A program made the translations under genes and the position numbers. Shown here piece by piece: positions 36,199 to 48,225 of a stretch of 64,000 nucleotides of DNA. Every line of letters begins with the position of its first letter. Position 1 is the first letter of the stretch. The stretch covers positions 310,001 through 374,000 of the forward strand of contig JAOCPU010000030.1 of assembly GCA_035772785.1 (NCBI GenBank), written 5' to 3'. This DNA is from Phlebiopsis flavidoalba (lineage: Eukaryota; Basidiomycota; Agaricomycetes; Polyporales; Phanerochaetaceae). The notes under the pieces were generated by a model that did not search any database, was not told the DNA's origin, and saw only the letters and a list, made by a program, of their open reading frames with translations.

Positions 36199-38290
36199 TG
36201 GCGCTGTATTGAACCGACGCTTGCCGGCGGAACAGTGCAATAGCCACTGCTCGGCGTAACGGTAAGGATTTTACGCACACACATCATGATACATAATGAT
36301 GCTCTTCAACTTTCACCACAGGATTTTCGAACAAACCTGCCGGAGGCGAGCAATAAGCTTCGAGCTTCTCCACGAGGAGCCCAAGTCCTACGCCCTGTCT
36401 TATCTCTTCCGACAGGGTCCTGCAGGAGGCACGCGCCTACGGGAACGGGTCGGTGGCACAACTCCTGCATCCACTCCCTCTAGCCAATAGGATCGACAAT
36501 CGGCTGCAAGCGCGATAGGTCAGGCAGAGGGCTCACAGCTATGCCTTCGCTATCCTGATGAGTATGACACCTTCAATGTGTCAAAGATGCGTTGTGCTCT
36601 GAATGACTTCACACGATCGCCGGTCTCGAAATATGGATCCGAATGTCTACTGTAGAGACCGCTTCTTTTGAATTTACGTGATAGGGTGACTGACCGATGC
36701 TCATCTAACAGGACTATGGAAACAGCTTCGCTTCTCTGATGGTCTTGTGTAGCGCCCTTCCCTGACGGGGTCAGAGTGCAAGTATGCCCCCCTGTGCTGG
36801 AGATACCTTCGTCCAAGTGCGGCGGGGCAGCTGGGCACTTACTAGCTAGCTTTATGAGACCAGGATTTGCATGCGTCGCCATGTGCGACGAGCTCACCAT
36901 CGTTTCTAGTCAACTTTTGCCAAGGATGTGTCATCGGGATGGTAGTATTTTGTCATCTTGCCCTCAGCTCATGTGCGAGGGACACTGCGAAGCCCGCTCA
37001 TTTATGCTTTATGTATTTATGTAGATGTTGAATACTTGGATCATTTAGAAGCTTATACACGTACCATCCAGCAATAGATTTGATATTATTTTGCGTAAAT
37101 ATCCTTCACTCGCTTGGATTTTTTACAGGGCCCAATCTTCCACGTGTCCACAGTCGTCAGCGGCCAAGTTGACGATAGTTATTTGACGTTGATGCCGATT
37201 CGGGTTTGCGCAGGACAAAGAAGGCGGTCCCATCTCAAGCCGTTCTATCGACACTGGAGTTGCTCGTGCATACAGTAAGCGTATATGCGGACAGCGCACC
37301 ATAGACATGCGCGACGAGGAGCTCGATAAGTAATGGGTGTGCCTAGAGTCAGACCGTGCGAGGAAAGCTATGAAAATACCTATGCTTTGTAGAGGTTTCC
37401 GAGGACTTTGACACACTGAGGAAGTAGCTGTTGGCTAAGGGAGCTATACATGGTGGAAGTCGTCAATCAAGAGACCGGTCGCCCGACGCCCGCACATTGA
37501 CGCTAGACGCTCGCGAGTGTTGACACGCCACACTGCAGCTTCCTCCTTCCTCCGCGTCGCATAAAGCCTTACAAAACGTTGAAAAACGGCAAATGGGGTA
37601 GAAAACACACTTGGTCTACTAAGGTTATTCTTATAGGATTAAAGGAAATAAGGTCAATAAAAGACCCCGTTTCCGAAATTTTCATGGGGTGACCAGTCGT
37701 TAACAAATTTGTTACTTACTTGTTACTTACTCACTACGATAATAAATTTCGGCTCATATGTACCTCTCTGCCTGCTACAACTCGTTCTCTCTATATCTTG
37801 CGGGGGTTTTACTAGTCTGTAGCATTCACACAATATTTTGTGACCCATAAATATAATTATGGCCTCAAGTACTCATGAATTTTACTTCGCGGTCACGTAT
37901 CGGCGCCTAAATATGGGCGGGGGGCGAGCCACACGAGCCACAGCTGAGTGATTTGAACTTTGAACTCGTCTTTTCGGGAACGGATGGGTACTGACATTGG
38001 GAAGACAAGATGAGATATGTTGAGAAGGAATCAGAATCGAGCGTAAGCCGATTATCTTTCCGACTTCGTGCGCATGCACGTGACCTGCCTCTCGCGATCT
38101 GCGCTTTCCGAGTTTCACTTTCAGTGTTACATGCACATCTTGTTTGCAGAGTGGTACATTGCTCTTCACACCTATTCACAAACAGACCCGCGCTCTCTAA
38201 GGTCTCATCCCCTATCTTGCTCCCTTTGCGAATCAACCTGTGTCTGCGGCTCCAAGCTTCAAGCCAGGCTTTCAAGTTCATCGGCGCCCG
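36199..38290. other. Interval without a recognised gene
   Basis: Several short conflicting open frames, none of a known family. Around 36290-36490 two overlapping plus-strand frames look mildly coding. 37600-37880 is AT-rich with short repeats of GTTACTTACT and is probably intergenic. From 37907 to 38290 the minus strand has an exon-like stretch (NLKAWLEAWSRRHRLIRKGS at about 38280-38220) that the transposon at 38300 would interrupt. Confidence 0.35.
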
Positions 38291-38299
38291 ACGTCCGAT
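38291..38299. repeat. Target-site duplication, left copy
   Basis: ACGTCCGAT, directly adjoining the left terminal repeat and identical to 38767-38775. Confidence 0.85.
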
Positions 38300-38766
38300 A
38301 CGAGAGGTTAACGGACCAGAAGATTGTCGTCGCATTCGCACTCCGCCTCGGCGGCTATCACCTGTATTTCTCGCAACTTCAAGACTTTAGAGCTTTGAGC
38401 GGTCCTTGCCCCGCATCAGATATCTAAATGGGTAGGAATAAATAGTGAATCGGATTCTTAAAGGCTTTCGGATGGCTGCGAACTCAAAACGTGAGGTAAT
38501 TCCGCCAGAAAGTGCATTCTTGGCGCGGTCTGGCTGAGACAGGAGGAGGCTTCACGGAAAGTTGGTAAAATTAGAATACATCAACATTCAAGACACTGTA
38601 TACTTTTTAAGTAGCTTCCGGCTGAATTTCTTGTGACACACGAGCCATGCGAATACAGTGGTACAACATACACGCCGAGAGCCTTGGTTATGTGGCAAGT
38701 ACAGGTGATAGCCGCCGAGGCGGAGTGCGAATGCGACGACAATCTTCTGGTCCGTTAACCTCTCGT
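38300..38766. mobile_element. Mutator-like MITE, 467 bp, with 67-bp perfect terminal inverted repeats
   Basis: The terminal repeats 38300-38366 and 38700-38766 are exact reverse complements over all 67 bases, and similarity stops abruptly inside and outside. A 9-bp direct repeat, ACGTCCGAT, flanks the element at 38291-38299 and 38767-38775. Long terminal repeats with a 9-bp target duplication are the signature of Mutator-like elements. The 333-bp interior has no transposase-like reading frame, so the element is non-autonomous. Identical arms and an intact target duplication point to recent insertion, in contrast to the decayed look of the neighbouring genes. Confidence 0.87.
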
Positions 38767-38775
38767 ACGTCCGAT
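38767..38775. repeat. Target-site duplication, right copy
   Basis: ACGTCCGAT, identical to 38291-38299 and in the same orientation. Confidence 0.85.
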
Positions 38776-40117
38776 TGACTCAAGCGCGAGCCTACCAGTT
38801 GGATCTAGCAGGCACGAGTGCACTTGAGTACGACACAAAGAATGCAGGATACTCTTCATAGCGGCTCTACAGACGCTCGAGTAGATCGGTGGGTGCTCTG
38901 TCTGGAAAATCGCGAACTCCCGGTAGCGTCCGTCGGTGTCATTGCCTCATGCACTTCTTGCCATTGCCGCCGGGAGCTCTTGCGGAAAGGATTGTGCGTA
39001 GAATCCCTTCGGTGTTGTGCATGTGAGCTTCCTCATGACTTCCGCTTCTTCCTCTGTAGGGCCTCAAGATTACACGCGAAGAACGGGTTTATTACTCTTT
39101 ACTTCGGCACGAGGAGCTTGTTGCGTCACAGCTGAAATATAAGGTGGGTCAAAACTTGCACTTTTGGAAGAAGAAGAAGAAGCTCCGAACACATAAGGCG
39201 TTTGGAGGCTGCGCATCCTTATCTCAGAAGAGCGTTCAACATTCATATGGTCGAAAACGCCATAGCAAGAACTGGGATCAAACATGTCCCATTTTGATTT
39301 TACGTTCTCATTTCCTGACAATCATTACTCGTGCCGCGCATCTTCGGAGGCTGCGACGATGTATGGTATGGAAGATTGAAATATCCCTTCTACTAGACCC
39401 ACAAACTGCGATGGTACTCGTGTGGAACAACGGCCTTAGAAAGGCAAGATCGCAGTCTCTTGCAACAGCCGCGTCGATATATGGACACCATGTGCGCGAC
39501 TTCGTGCGGCAGTGTTGGGCCGCATCGCAAGGCGTTCGACGGTGTGGTGTGACCACAACGTGGGAAGAGAATAGCATGCGGTTCTGAATGTTAGAGCTCA
39601 TTTTGGAGCACCAGAGGCAGCTTCTCGTCCATGGGGCGCCTTCTGTGGGTTGAATTGCCGCAGTGGATGAAACATTTCTGAGCGGTCGCGGTCCGTGCTG
39701 CGCTCCTCTCTACAAACTCTCGTTGTCGTAATTGCGCCTCTTTCCCGCGCGTGCATGGCTCCTGAAACCAAGTACACTGCAAACTCTATATGACCGCATC
39801 TCCGTGTCTTTCGTAAAATGTGAATTATACAATTCATCAAGACTTGATTTGCCGGGTTTCAAGGACAAGGGCACTAAATACGACGCGACGTGAGCGCGCT
39901 TTGATGGGAGTTCGCATGTGGCGCATCTTGCAGGGGCGCGGTGAGTCACCGCGCTCGCCTGCGTTTTCGGCTCTCCTCCTACAATGAGCAGGACCCCTGA
40001 GGCGTTTGCCCCGTGCTTCTTCCATCTTTGATCGTCAGCCCCTCGAGAAGACGCTGATGTCGATGCTGACCGGACGAGACAACACGCCGCTGTGGTCATC
40101 CTCGCGGCTAGCCGACG
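38776..40117. other. Possible unrecognised gene downstream of the MITE
   Basis: On the plus strand a stretch reading LTQARAYQLDLAGTSALEYD (about 38775-38834) and, after a good GTGAGC...TGTAG intron near 39020-39060, GLKITREERVYYSLLRHEEL (about 39061-39120) look like real exons. GTGGGT follows as a donor at about 39144. Further frames to 39600 conflict. I do not recognise a family. 39600-40117 looks intergenic. Confidence 0.3.
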
Positions 40118-40124
40118 TATATAA
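40118..40124 (+). promoter_or_regulatory. TATA box of serine carboxypeptidase copy 3
   Basis: TATATAA, 53 bases before the ATG at 40177; a like-placed motif precedes copy 2. Confidence 0.55.
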
Positions 40125-40176
40125 TGCTTCGCGAAGCCCCAGGCGACGACTTGCATCCTCTCTCCGCTCGACGGTC

Positions 40177-42995
40177 ATGTACAGGCTCACGTCTCTGCTG
40201 GGTCTCGCGGCCACGCTCGGGGCTGTCCGCGCACAGGTCAGCAGCAGCTGGCCGCAAGACTACCCAGGCAAGCCCTCGGGCGACTTCAGTCCCGCATGGC
40301 AGTCTTGTAAGTCGTCCATGTCTCGTATCGCTTCATACAGCTCTTTGAACGCAGTATTGGCCCCTAGACTTCCAAGTGAACGCGTCGCTTCCGAATGTTA
40401 CGTTCCCCATTCAACGCAACTGGGCGGGAAACATCGCCGTCGATCGTCCCAACCACCCCAACGACACGCTCTTCTTCTGGGCATGGGAGAAGCAGAACGG
40501 CTCGTTTACTGCTGAGAGCGACGAGCCGTGGGGTATCTGGCTCAATGGAGGGTGCTTGCCATCCAATTTATCGCTGAGTGTCCGATATTTACGCGTCACA
40601 CAGCCCGGGATCATCCAGCATGATTGGCCTGTTGTTTGAGGTGAGGATCTATCATGGTATTCAACTCATATCAGAGTTCAACGCGTTTCCAACAGAACGG
40701 CCCCCTGCATATAGCGGACGACTATTCCTTGTTCTCCAACAATAACAGCTGGAGTACCATCGCGGACTACGTCTGGATCGACCAGCCCGTGTAAGCTGCA
40801 TTTTCGATTCTGGATGTCCCATAGGGCTGACCTGTCCTAGTGGAACCGGATTCTCGACCGCCGACGCGAAGGGTTTTGGTAAGCTTCGCACTAACCTTCT
40901 TGAAAAAAAGCCGATGCTGATAACTCCTCCTAGTTGACGATGAGGACCAGATGGGTGAAGACTTCGTAAGTCATTGTTGATTTCAAGTTTTATACACATA
41001 CTTACAGCATATATGCAGATGAACTTCCTCGAAAACCTTGTCAAAGTCTTCCCCAACTTGAAGACTCGGCCTCTGCACATTACGGGCGAGAGTTACGCCG
41101 GTACCTACATTGTCCGTTCCTCTTGTCTTCAGTCCTTGGGTAAAATATTGACGAAGGAAATGGCAGCCGTACATCACCAAGGCGTACTTTGGTCGCCAGA
41201 GCCCTCCGGTTAACCTCACGAGAATTGCTATTGGTGACGGCACAATTGGCAGCGGTGTGGTCTTTGAGGAGCTCCCTACAGTGTGTCATCTTGTTCTCTC
41301 CAAATGGACGAATTCAGCTAAAACACTACTGTAGCTCACCACTATTGAGACCTACCCGCAGTTGATTGGCTATGACCCCGAAGTGTACGAATACTTCAAG
41401 GAGCAGTACGTCCCCCGTTTGTCAAGCGAAACAAGTACTAAGAAAGCTTCTTCAGGTCCCACCTCTGCGGATACGACCTGAACCTCTCCTACCCGCAGCC
41501 CTCACACTTCCCGACGCTCAACCCTCCCTTCCCCGGCGAGAACTCCACCGTCGCGTCCAAGCTCAAGAGCCACAAGAAGAGCCTGTTCAAGTCCTTCCTC
41601 AAGCAGGACGGCCTCGCCAAACGCTCCGGCGAGGTGACCAGCACGCAAATCGCGAAACGCGAGCAGTGGGAAGCGCGACCTTGCGGGCCGCGCGAACGGC
41701 ACGATTGATCCCTGGTACCAGTGCGATCTCTACGACGAGATGATCGACTATGCGATTAACTTCACGGTGCCCTGGAGTGTGGTTGATATTCGCTTTTTTG
41801 TGTACTATTTGGAGTGCTGATTCATGAGTGCTTCTAGAGGGCCATAACGAGGAGACTGGGTTCGATGTGTACAAACATCCCGGATGCGCTCGACCCCGAG
41901 GCTCCGATGGACGCCAGCGTGTTCTTGAACAGTACGTCTGCTCATCTCGTGGGTATATGCGCTGTGCTCATGGTGCCTCAGACGCCTCCGTGCGCGCCGC
42001 AATACACGCACCGACGAGCAAGAAACTGGACTGAGAGCATCTTCTACCCCTTCGGTATATTTTCTCACCGTTTCTTCCTATTACTTTGCCCTTACGCCTG
42101 CTTGCAGGTAGCGTGAACAACGGCCAGGACCCGAGTGTTGATGTGAGTGTTCAGAAAAAAACGCGCATATATGCGGTTTACTGATGGACTGCGAAGGCCC
42201 ATGGCGTTCTTGACTGACCTCGCCACGAATGCGACAAACCCGCGGTGTCCACGTTATTGTGTACTCTGGTAACGATGATTCGTTGGTCGCGCACACCGGC
42301 TCGGAGGGTGCGTACTGCCGTGGCTACGTTTTGTATTCGAATACTAATATCCTCTACAGTTGTTATTCAGGTACCTTCTATCATACATTCCATACCGAAA
42401 CATGTCCTGACATTAGTCTAGAACACAACCTTTGGTGGTATCAACGGCTTCACCCGCCCGCCCTCCACTCCCTGGCACGGTGACGACGGCGTCTTCGCCG
42501 GCATCGTGCACCAAGAACGCAACTGGACCTACGTCCTCGTAGCAGGCGCAGGTCACCTCCTCGCGCAACAACAGCCCGAACGCGTACGTCCCTTCCTCCC
42601 CCTCCTTCCCCTTCCTACACTAACAAGCTCTAACTAGGCCCTCGTCTTCGTCCGCGAATTCGTCTTCGGGGGTCCAAACACGACCGGCCTCGTGTTAGGT
42701 GAACGGCACCGTCGTCGGCGGCGAGAACGCGACGCTCGCGCAGCCGTTCCTGCCGGGTCAGAGCGGGATCTACGTCGGCTCCGGCACGACGCAGTCGACG
42801 TTCACCGCGCCGAGCGCGACGATCGCCGCATGGGAGAGCTTCGGTCGCGACCGCGATCACGAGCACGACGTTTAGCTCGATCCCGACGGGCGGTGCGGCG
42901 GCCGCGCAGAACAAGACGGGCGGCGCGGGCGCGCTGGCGGATAGGGTGCGTGGGGCGCTGTCGCCGTTGTCGGTGCGGGGTTGGTGTTGCTTTGA
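40177..42995 (+). CDS. Serine carboxypeptidase S10, copy 3 (best preserved)
   Basis: Secreted serine carboxypeptidase, removing C-terminal amino acids from peptides. I chose the ATG at 40177 because it opens the signal peptide MYRLTSLLGLAATLGAVRA; an upstream in-frame ATG would bury it. Exons separated by 50-60-base introns give SSSWPQDYPGKPSGDFSPAW, NVTFPIQRNWAGNIAVDRP, EPWGIWLNGG, then SIADYVWIDQPV-type sequence at about 40750, GFSTADAKGF and DDEDQMGEDF. The catalytic Ser lies in TGESYAGTYI (about 41083-41112). Then IAIGDGTIGSGVVFEELPT, LTTIETYPQLIGYDPEVYEY and LCGYDLNLSYPQPSHFP (about 41465-41512). The catalytic Asp is in YSGNDDSLVAH (about 42262-42295) and the catalytic His in GAGHLLAQQQPE (about 42546-42580). 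The C-terminus is a short hydrophobic tail (GAVAVVGAGLVLL) with TGA at 42993-42995. Single-base slips occur near 41140, 41670, 41860, 42235 and 42700. Confidence 0.85.
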
Positions 42996-43411
42996 GCGGT
43001 GCTTGACGATGTGATGGACTTGTGACGGATACTTACGATAATGTGCTACGGACTTTGACGGGTGGACGACGACGTGTCGCGAATCGGTGATCCTTCGCGA
43101 GCTGTATAGGTGTATCACAACAACGGATTGTCTTCCTCTGTGCGTTCTAACATTCAAATCGCGACACAAACATTCAAAGACAGGCGACCAATGAGCATAG
43201 TGTACATTGCAGCAGGTGGTATACAGGGTTGAATCCAGGAATGTAGGTACGATGCAGAATTACGCGTGAGGGGGCGACAGCAACAACAAATATGACTCGG
43301 ATCCAACAACGTTCGTCTTCATCTTCAGTCAGCAAACATAACACTCGTCAAGAACATAACAGCTAAAAACATCCCCCCCCTCCCCCCCAAAATTTTTTGT
43401 CTACCAAGGCC
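42996..43411. other. Convergent intergenic region
   Basis: 416 bases between the ends of carboxypeptidase copy 3 (+) and histidine kinase 1 (-). It should hold both 3' ends. Contains C runs of 8 and 7 at 43373-43388. Nothing else seen. Confidence 0.45.
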
Positions 43412-46400
43412 CTAGAAAGATGAGAGGATGATGGAGGAAGGGCTATGAGCGCGCCGCGGCGGCGGGATCGGGCAGTTCTGCGGCGGGTGTCGTGCGCGCT
43501 TGCGGCGCTCCTCGGCGTTGACGAGCATCGCGCGGAGGCTTTTTTCGTACACCGGTTTCGTTGAGAACACTGCGTTTCCTTTAAGCCACATGCTTGCTTG
43601 AGAGAGACAGTACTTACTGGTCTACTCCCCGCGTCGAGGTACTCTTGCTGATCGCTCAACAATGCGTTTGCCTACGTGGGGTATTAAGAAAAGGAGGAAG
43701 GAAGGAGGGGGAGAGGAAACGCACCGGTGACACCGACGACAAAGTCTCTTTCGGCCCATCTCACGGAGCTTCAAGCGACGACGTCCTCAAGGCCCGACAG
43801 CACCGGCATCTGGTTATCAAAAAACCAACCAATCGTAGTTACCGTGGCTGTATACTTTTCCACTTCCCCCACTCCTCCCTGCAGCTTCGGCAGCCTCGCT
43901 GCAGCGCCCGCCCGGAAAACAAAAAAACCAGCCCCGCGCTCCGCCCTTCCCCCTCCTCACGTCGGCGTTCGCGCGGACTCGCGACGGACCCAGAATCATC
44001 TACGGAGCGGGGCAATCAGCCACTCTACCCAGGCCCGTAGTATCCTCCCGCCGCTGCTCAACGGACACACCTCCGACGCGCGGAGCATGCGCGCTCATCA
44101 GCTTGCGCGTGAGCGCGGGTCGTCGTCGACGACGACGAGCACCTTCAGTCCCCGGCTCGAACCCACCGTGCGGCCCCCCGGCGTCCCCGGCGGGCTCCCC
44201 CATCGACCCGCTCGGGCGTCGCCTGCAGGCGCTTGCGCCGCCGCAGGGGCCAGCGCGATGTCGCTGAGCGAAAAGTCCTGCGGCGCGGGCAGCGCGATGT
44301 GCGAAAAAAAGTCCTGCGGCGCGGGCAGCTCGACGGTAGCTGGGACTCCGCTCGATGGGCGGGGCGCTGCGGGAGCGCGTGCGGTGAGCGGCCGGGCGAG
44401 GCTATTCTTCACGGAGGCGGCGCTCCCGCTTGCGGCGGGGTCGAGTTTCGCCTGTGGATGGGGTCGCCGATCGTGTGCCGTGAGCACGGGGGACGTGTCG
44501 TTCGTCACGTTTTTTCGCGCGTATCTCAACCAGGACCGCCTACTCGCATCAATGAAGGTCGCAAAGGAATAAGAAAACGCCAAAGGGGGCGAAGGAGGGG
44601 AAGGCGCACCTTGCTCCCAGTGGCTGTGATGTTTGCTGGAGTAATAAGATCGCGGGCCGTCGTGCGGTCCGCCGCCTGCGCCTGCTCGTCCGGCACGTCG
44701 AGGGGGCATGCTGCTCGACACGCCGCCGCCGGGCTCGTGCAGGATGCCGGGGGGAGGCTGTAGTCCGAAGGTGGTCGCCGCTCGCGATCGTCGGGGTCTC
44801 GACTCTAGACGGACTTGAGGCCGGGCAGGGCTTTTATTTTGAGGCCCACGCCCAGCCGAGCGCTGCTCTCTCTCTGTCAGTCCATGAAAACGTTTTCTGA
44901 CGAGCATGCACTTGCTGCATTAGCGACCACTGGTGGACACGGAGTTCGACCCAGAACGTCGACAGCCCTTCGTTCACGGTCTTGGACTGCACACCCAGCC
45001 GCCCGCCCGCGCTCAGCTTTTCACAATCTGCCTCACAAGCATCGCACAGCCCCAACCCCGTGCCCTTGCCGCCCTGCAGACCTCCCGAGCTCCGTCCTGG
45101 TTGAACGCCGCTACCCACCCCATCAGCCTCCCCTCCCCGATCAACAAGAAAAAAAACTCCAGGGAAAAGCTTGCTCTGCACCATATCCCCTTGCGTATCT
45201 TCCACAGTTACCCCGTATCGCTCACCCTCGATTGCGCACCACGATCCACTCAAGCGGAGGGCGGCTGCAGACCGCGCATGCATACCCATTTTATTTGGCT
45301 GGCTCAAGATACTGCGCAGACAGCCGCACCTCCTCCTCCACGCCCCCAAATCCCTCCCCCTCCTCCTCCTTGGAGCCCGGCACCGGTGTGTCTCCCAGCT
45401 GAGGCTCGTCAAAGTCGGAGGGGAAGGGGCAGAGGGGGGCGGGGGGAGGCATGACCGGTCGCGGTGGCCCGTGCGCGGGTGTGTCGGGCGACGCGGGCGG
45501 AGCGCGAAGCCGGCCGCGGGGCGGCACCTCGCGCACGCTGTAGGTCGTGTCGCGCGTGAAGGAGCGCGGAAGCGGCTCGGCCGGAAAACGAAGGGCGCGT
45601 GCGCACCGCGAGGGGGCGGCCGCCTTGCGGGCGTGAAACTTGCACGCATTGCTATGTCCGTGTTAGCTCTGTTGGCGGCGGGAGGGGGGGAGGGGAAGGG
45701 AGTAATCAGCAAAGTACCTGGCGAGGTTGGTGATGATCTGCCGGGACAGGAGCGTCTCGTCGCGACGACGACGATGCCGTCCTCGTCGAGCGCCATGCGC
45801 TTCTCGATCTCGGCGGCCCTCGGGGGAGCGCCCGAAGAGCGCGTCTCGTATAGAGCGCCTTGCGCGCCGCGTCGTCGATCGATTCGCGACCGGGTCGAGC
45901 TCTGGCTCAAAGCGGAGCGACGCGGCGCGCGGCACGCCGGTCCGTCGCGAGCTGGGAAGGGGCACAAAAGAGGGAGCGCATGACCTTACGAGTGGAACAC
46001 GAGGGTCATGACCATTGCTGCCTTGGGTACGGGAGATGGCTTGATGACAGCACGCTCTCGAAGCGGCCGCTGTCCATGCATGCGGTTGAAGAGTCGAGCA
46101 CGTCGTTGAGCACCTTGGACATCATGCTCAGGCTGCCCTCGAGCGCCTTGAACTCGATCTCCTGCGCCTTCGCGACCATCCCGCTCGCCTCCATGTTCTT
46201 CTGCACGGCCAGCAGCGCCGTGTTCAGCGGCACGCGCACCTCGTGGAACACGTACGACGTCAGCCGCCGCTTCGAGTCCGCCGCGTTGCGCTCGTTGACC
46301 TGCGCCTTTTGCGTCGCGCGGAACTGCACCTTGAGCTGGTCGCGCAGGGGTGTACAGCCGGCGCTCCGCGCCTAAGCGCGCACGTCAGTCGGCCCCCGTT

Positions 46401-48225
46401 CCGCACGCCACCCAAAAAACGAGACATCACGTTCTCACGCATAAAGTGCACATAGAGCAGAAACACCTGGAAGGAGATAAAGTTGACGACGTCTGGGGCC
46501 GGGTCTGGGTTAGAACAGCGCAGGCCGACGGGTGATCGGAGGGGGGACGTACAGCGGATAAAGGACGTGCGCTGCGGGACGACGACGGCGACGGCGCTGC
46601 CAAAAATAGCGTCAGTGGCGCGGGCGCTGAGAATAGTAAGGGCACGGACACGGTGAGGAAGGTCAGCATCCCGAGCAGCGCGGGAAACCGGTGCAGCTTG
46701 AGCCCAAAGAGCGCGATCGTCTGCAGGCCCGTCGTGTAGCTGCTGCTGTCAACATACGCTGGATATACGAGAGGGGGCGGCTCACTAGAAGACGGAGAGA
46801 AAGTCCTTGTTCTGGCAGTCGTAGATGCCCGGGTGCTCGGCGCCGAGGTAGAAGTTGCAGAGCCGCATGAACACGACCTGGTACACGCCCCACGACCAGG
46901 TCGAGATCGAGAGCACGATCTGGTACGTGATGGGCCGGTCCCGTGGCCAGTCGTAGATGACGAGGATGATGAGCGGGAAGGTGAGCACGGGCATGATGGC
47001 GTAGTAGAAGATGATGTCGGGCAGCGGGAAGGGCTGGGGGTTGAATGCGGTTGCGAGCACCCAGTTCAGGATATAGAACGCCGCGGACCACATTGCCAGG
47101 TTCTGCGCATCATAAGATATACCGTTAGTGTACAAGAGACGGAAGCGAACGCACCTTGCGCAGAAACCAGTTCTCCTTGTTGTAGTGCTCCTCGCTCTTC
47201 TCGTCGATGAACCGCGTGTAGAAAAAGCCGACGAGGAACGGCCAGAGCCGCCACCGGAGCCATATAAGCGGCATACACGAGCCCAGAACCCGTCCGCATG
47301 AATCGCAAAGCTCTCGTGGTCGGTATTCGTCCCGCCCATATGGTTGCTCCCGCTCTTCTCGGGGCTGAGCCCAGGGTCCGAGTGCGTCCCGCTGCTGCTC
47401 TTGAAGTCGTCCGCCCACTCGCGCTCGACGACGACCTCGTCCAGCGGCGCATCCGCATCCTCGATCGGCGCACTCACGCGCGCTGCTCCGCGCCCCGCTG
47501 CTCTCGCCCGCCGCGCTCTCGTCAAAGGCGCTGCTTGCTGCTCGGCGCGCTGCCCGTGCCCAGCCGGCGCACGAAGCGCTCCCAGTGCGCGCCGCAGCCC
47601 GCCCCACCGCGTGCGGTCGATCCGCGTGCGCTTCTGTTTGCGGTGCGAGCTCTGCGTCGCGGGGGGGGCGCGGCAGCCCGGCGTCGGGCGCACCGGGCGA
47701 GAGGGGCGAGAGCGCGATGCTGGTAGAGATCTTCTCGACGGAGAGGCTCGATGCCGCGCGCGCGTGCTCGCCGTGCTTGGTCGATGAGCCGGTCCCCGCT
47801 TGCGAAGCGAGGTTGTGCGGGATCTGAACGGCATACTCGTAGTAGGCCGCGGGGCTCGGGCGGTGTCCAAGCAGAGATGGTGGGAACGGACGGCACGTGC
47901 GAGGTGGTAGGTGGTGACCGACGTTGACCGTGGTGCGCACGAGGGCGGGGTGCGCGGCGGGGGTCGTCGGTACGTTCGTCGAGTCGTGGAGCACGGCGGC
48001 GGGAAGCAAAGGAGCAAGCACTGGCTCTGTGGGCCTGTGCCGTGTCTGCGAAACTCGCTGATGGGATGGGAGACCCCTAGACGCCGCCGTGTCGTCCATT
48101 GCCACCGCACCGTGATGGCCTGCCCACTTTCTGCTCCCAAACGCCCGCCGTTTCCCCGGTCTTCCCTCGCGCCCGCCTGCACCCACCGCCGTCGTCGCCG
48201 CCGCCGCGCCTGCTTCTTCTGGCAT
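43412..48225 (-). CDS. Hybrid histidine kinase 1 (membrane sensor, HisKA, HATPase, receiver; frameshifted)
   Basis: Two-component sensor kinase that autophosphorylates on His and passes the phosphate to its own receiver Asp. It starts MPEEAGAAAATTAVG (ATG at 48225). A Ser/Pro-rich N-terminus contains DEVVVEREWADDFKSSSG (about 47440). Several membrane segments follow: LAMWSAAFYILNWVLATAF (about 47095-47040), PVLTFPLIILVIYDW (about 46995-46950) and TTGLQTIALFGLKLHRFPAL. Then FLLYVHFMRENAERRLYTLR and the H-box SYVFHEVRVPLNTALLAVQ (about 46255-46200), the His being the phospho-site. EGSLSMMSKVLNDVLD follows. The ATPase N-box reads RQIITNLA (about 45745-45720); G-box GGKGTGLGL (about 45080) and GGRLGVQSK follow. 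The receiver has LKVLVV with acidic DDDP (about 44150), DNQMPVLSGLE (about 43800) and LLSDQQEYLDAG (about 43650). It ends MLVNAEERRKRAR...SIILSSF, TAG at 43412-43414. Frames shift often. The sensed signal is unknown. Confidence 0.82.

Noticed and set aside
37680..37740. Short GTTACTTACT repeats as a CRISPR-like array or telomere
   Set aside because: Only two or three short copies without regular spacers; simple AT-rich repetition.
38300..38766. Inverted repeat as an assembly fold-back artefact
   Set aside because: A fold-back would not create a 9-bp direct duplication outside the arms or a distinct 333-bp interior.
44834..45967. 377-codon minus-strand open frame as a separate gene
   Set aside because: It lies inside histidine kinase 1 and mixes coding frames and introns of the HATPase region.
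46785..48182. 465-codon minus-strand open frame taken as one protein
   Set aside because: Only its C-terminal part (membrane segments) is in the true frame of histidine kinase 1; the front half is out of frame with DEVVVEREW-type sequence and crosses introns.
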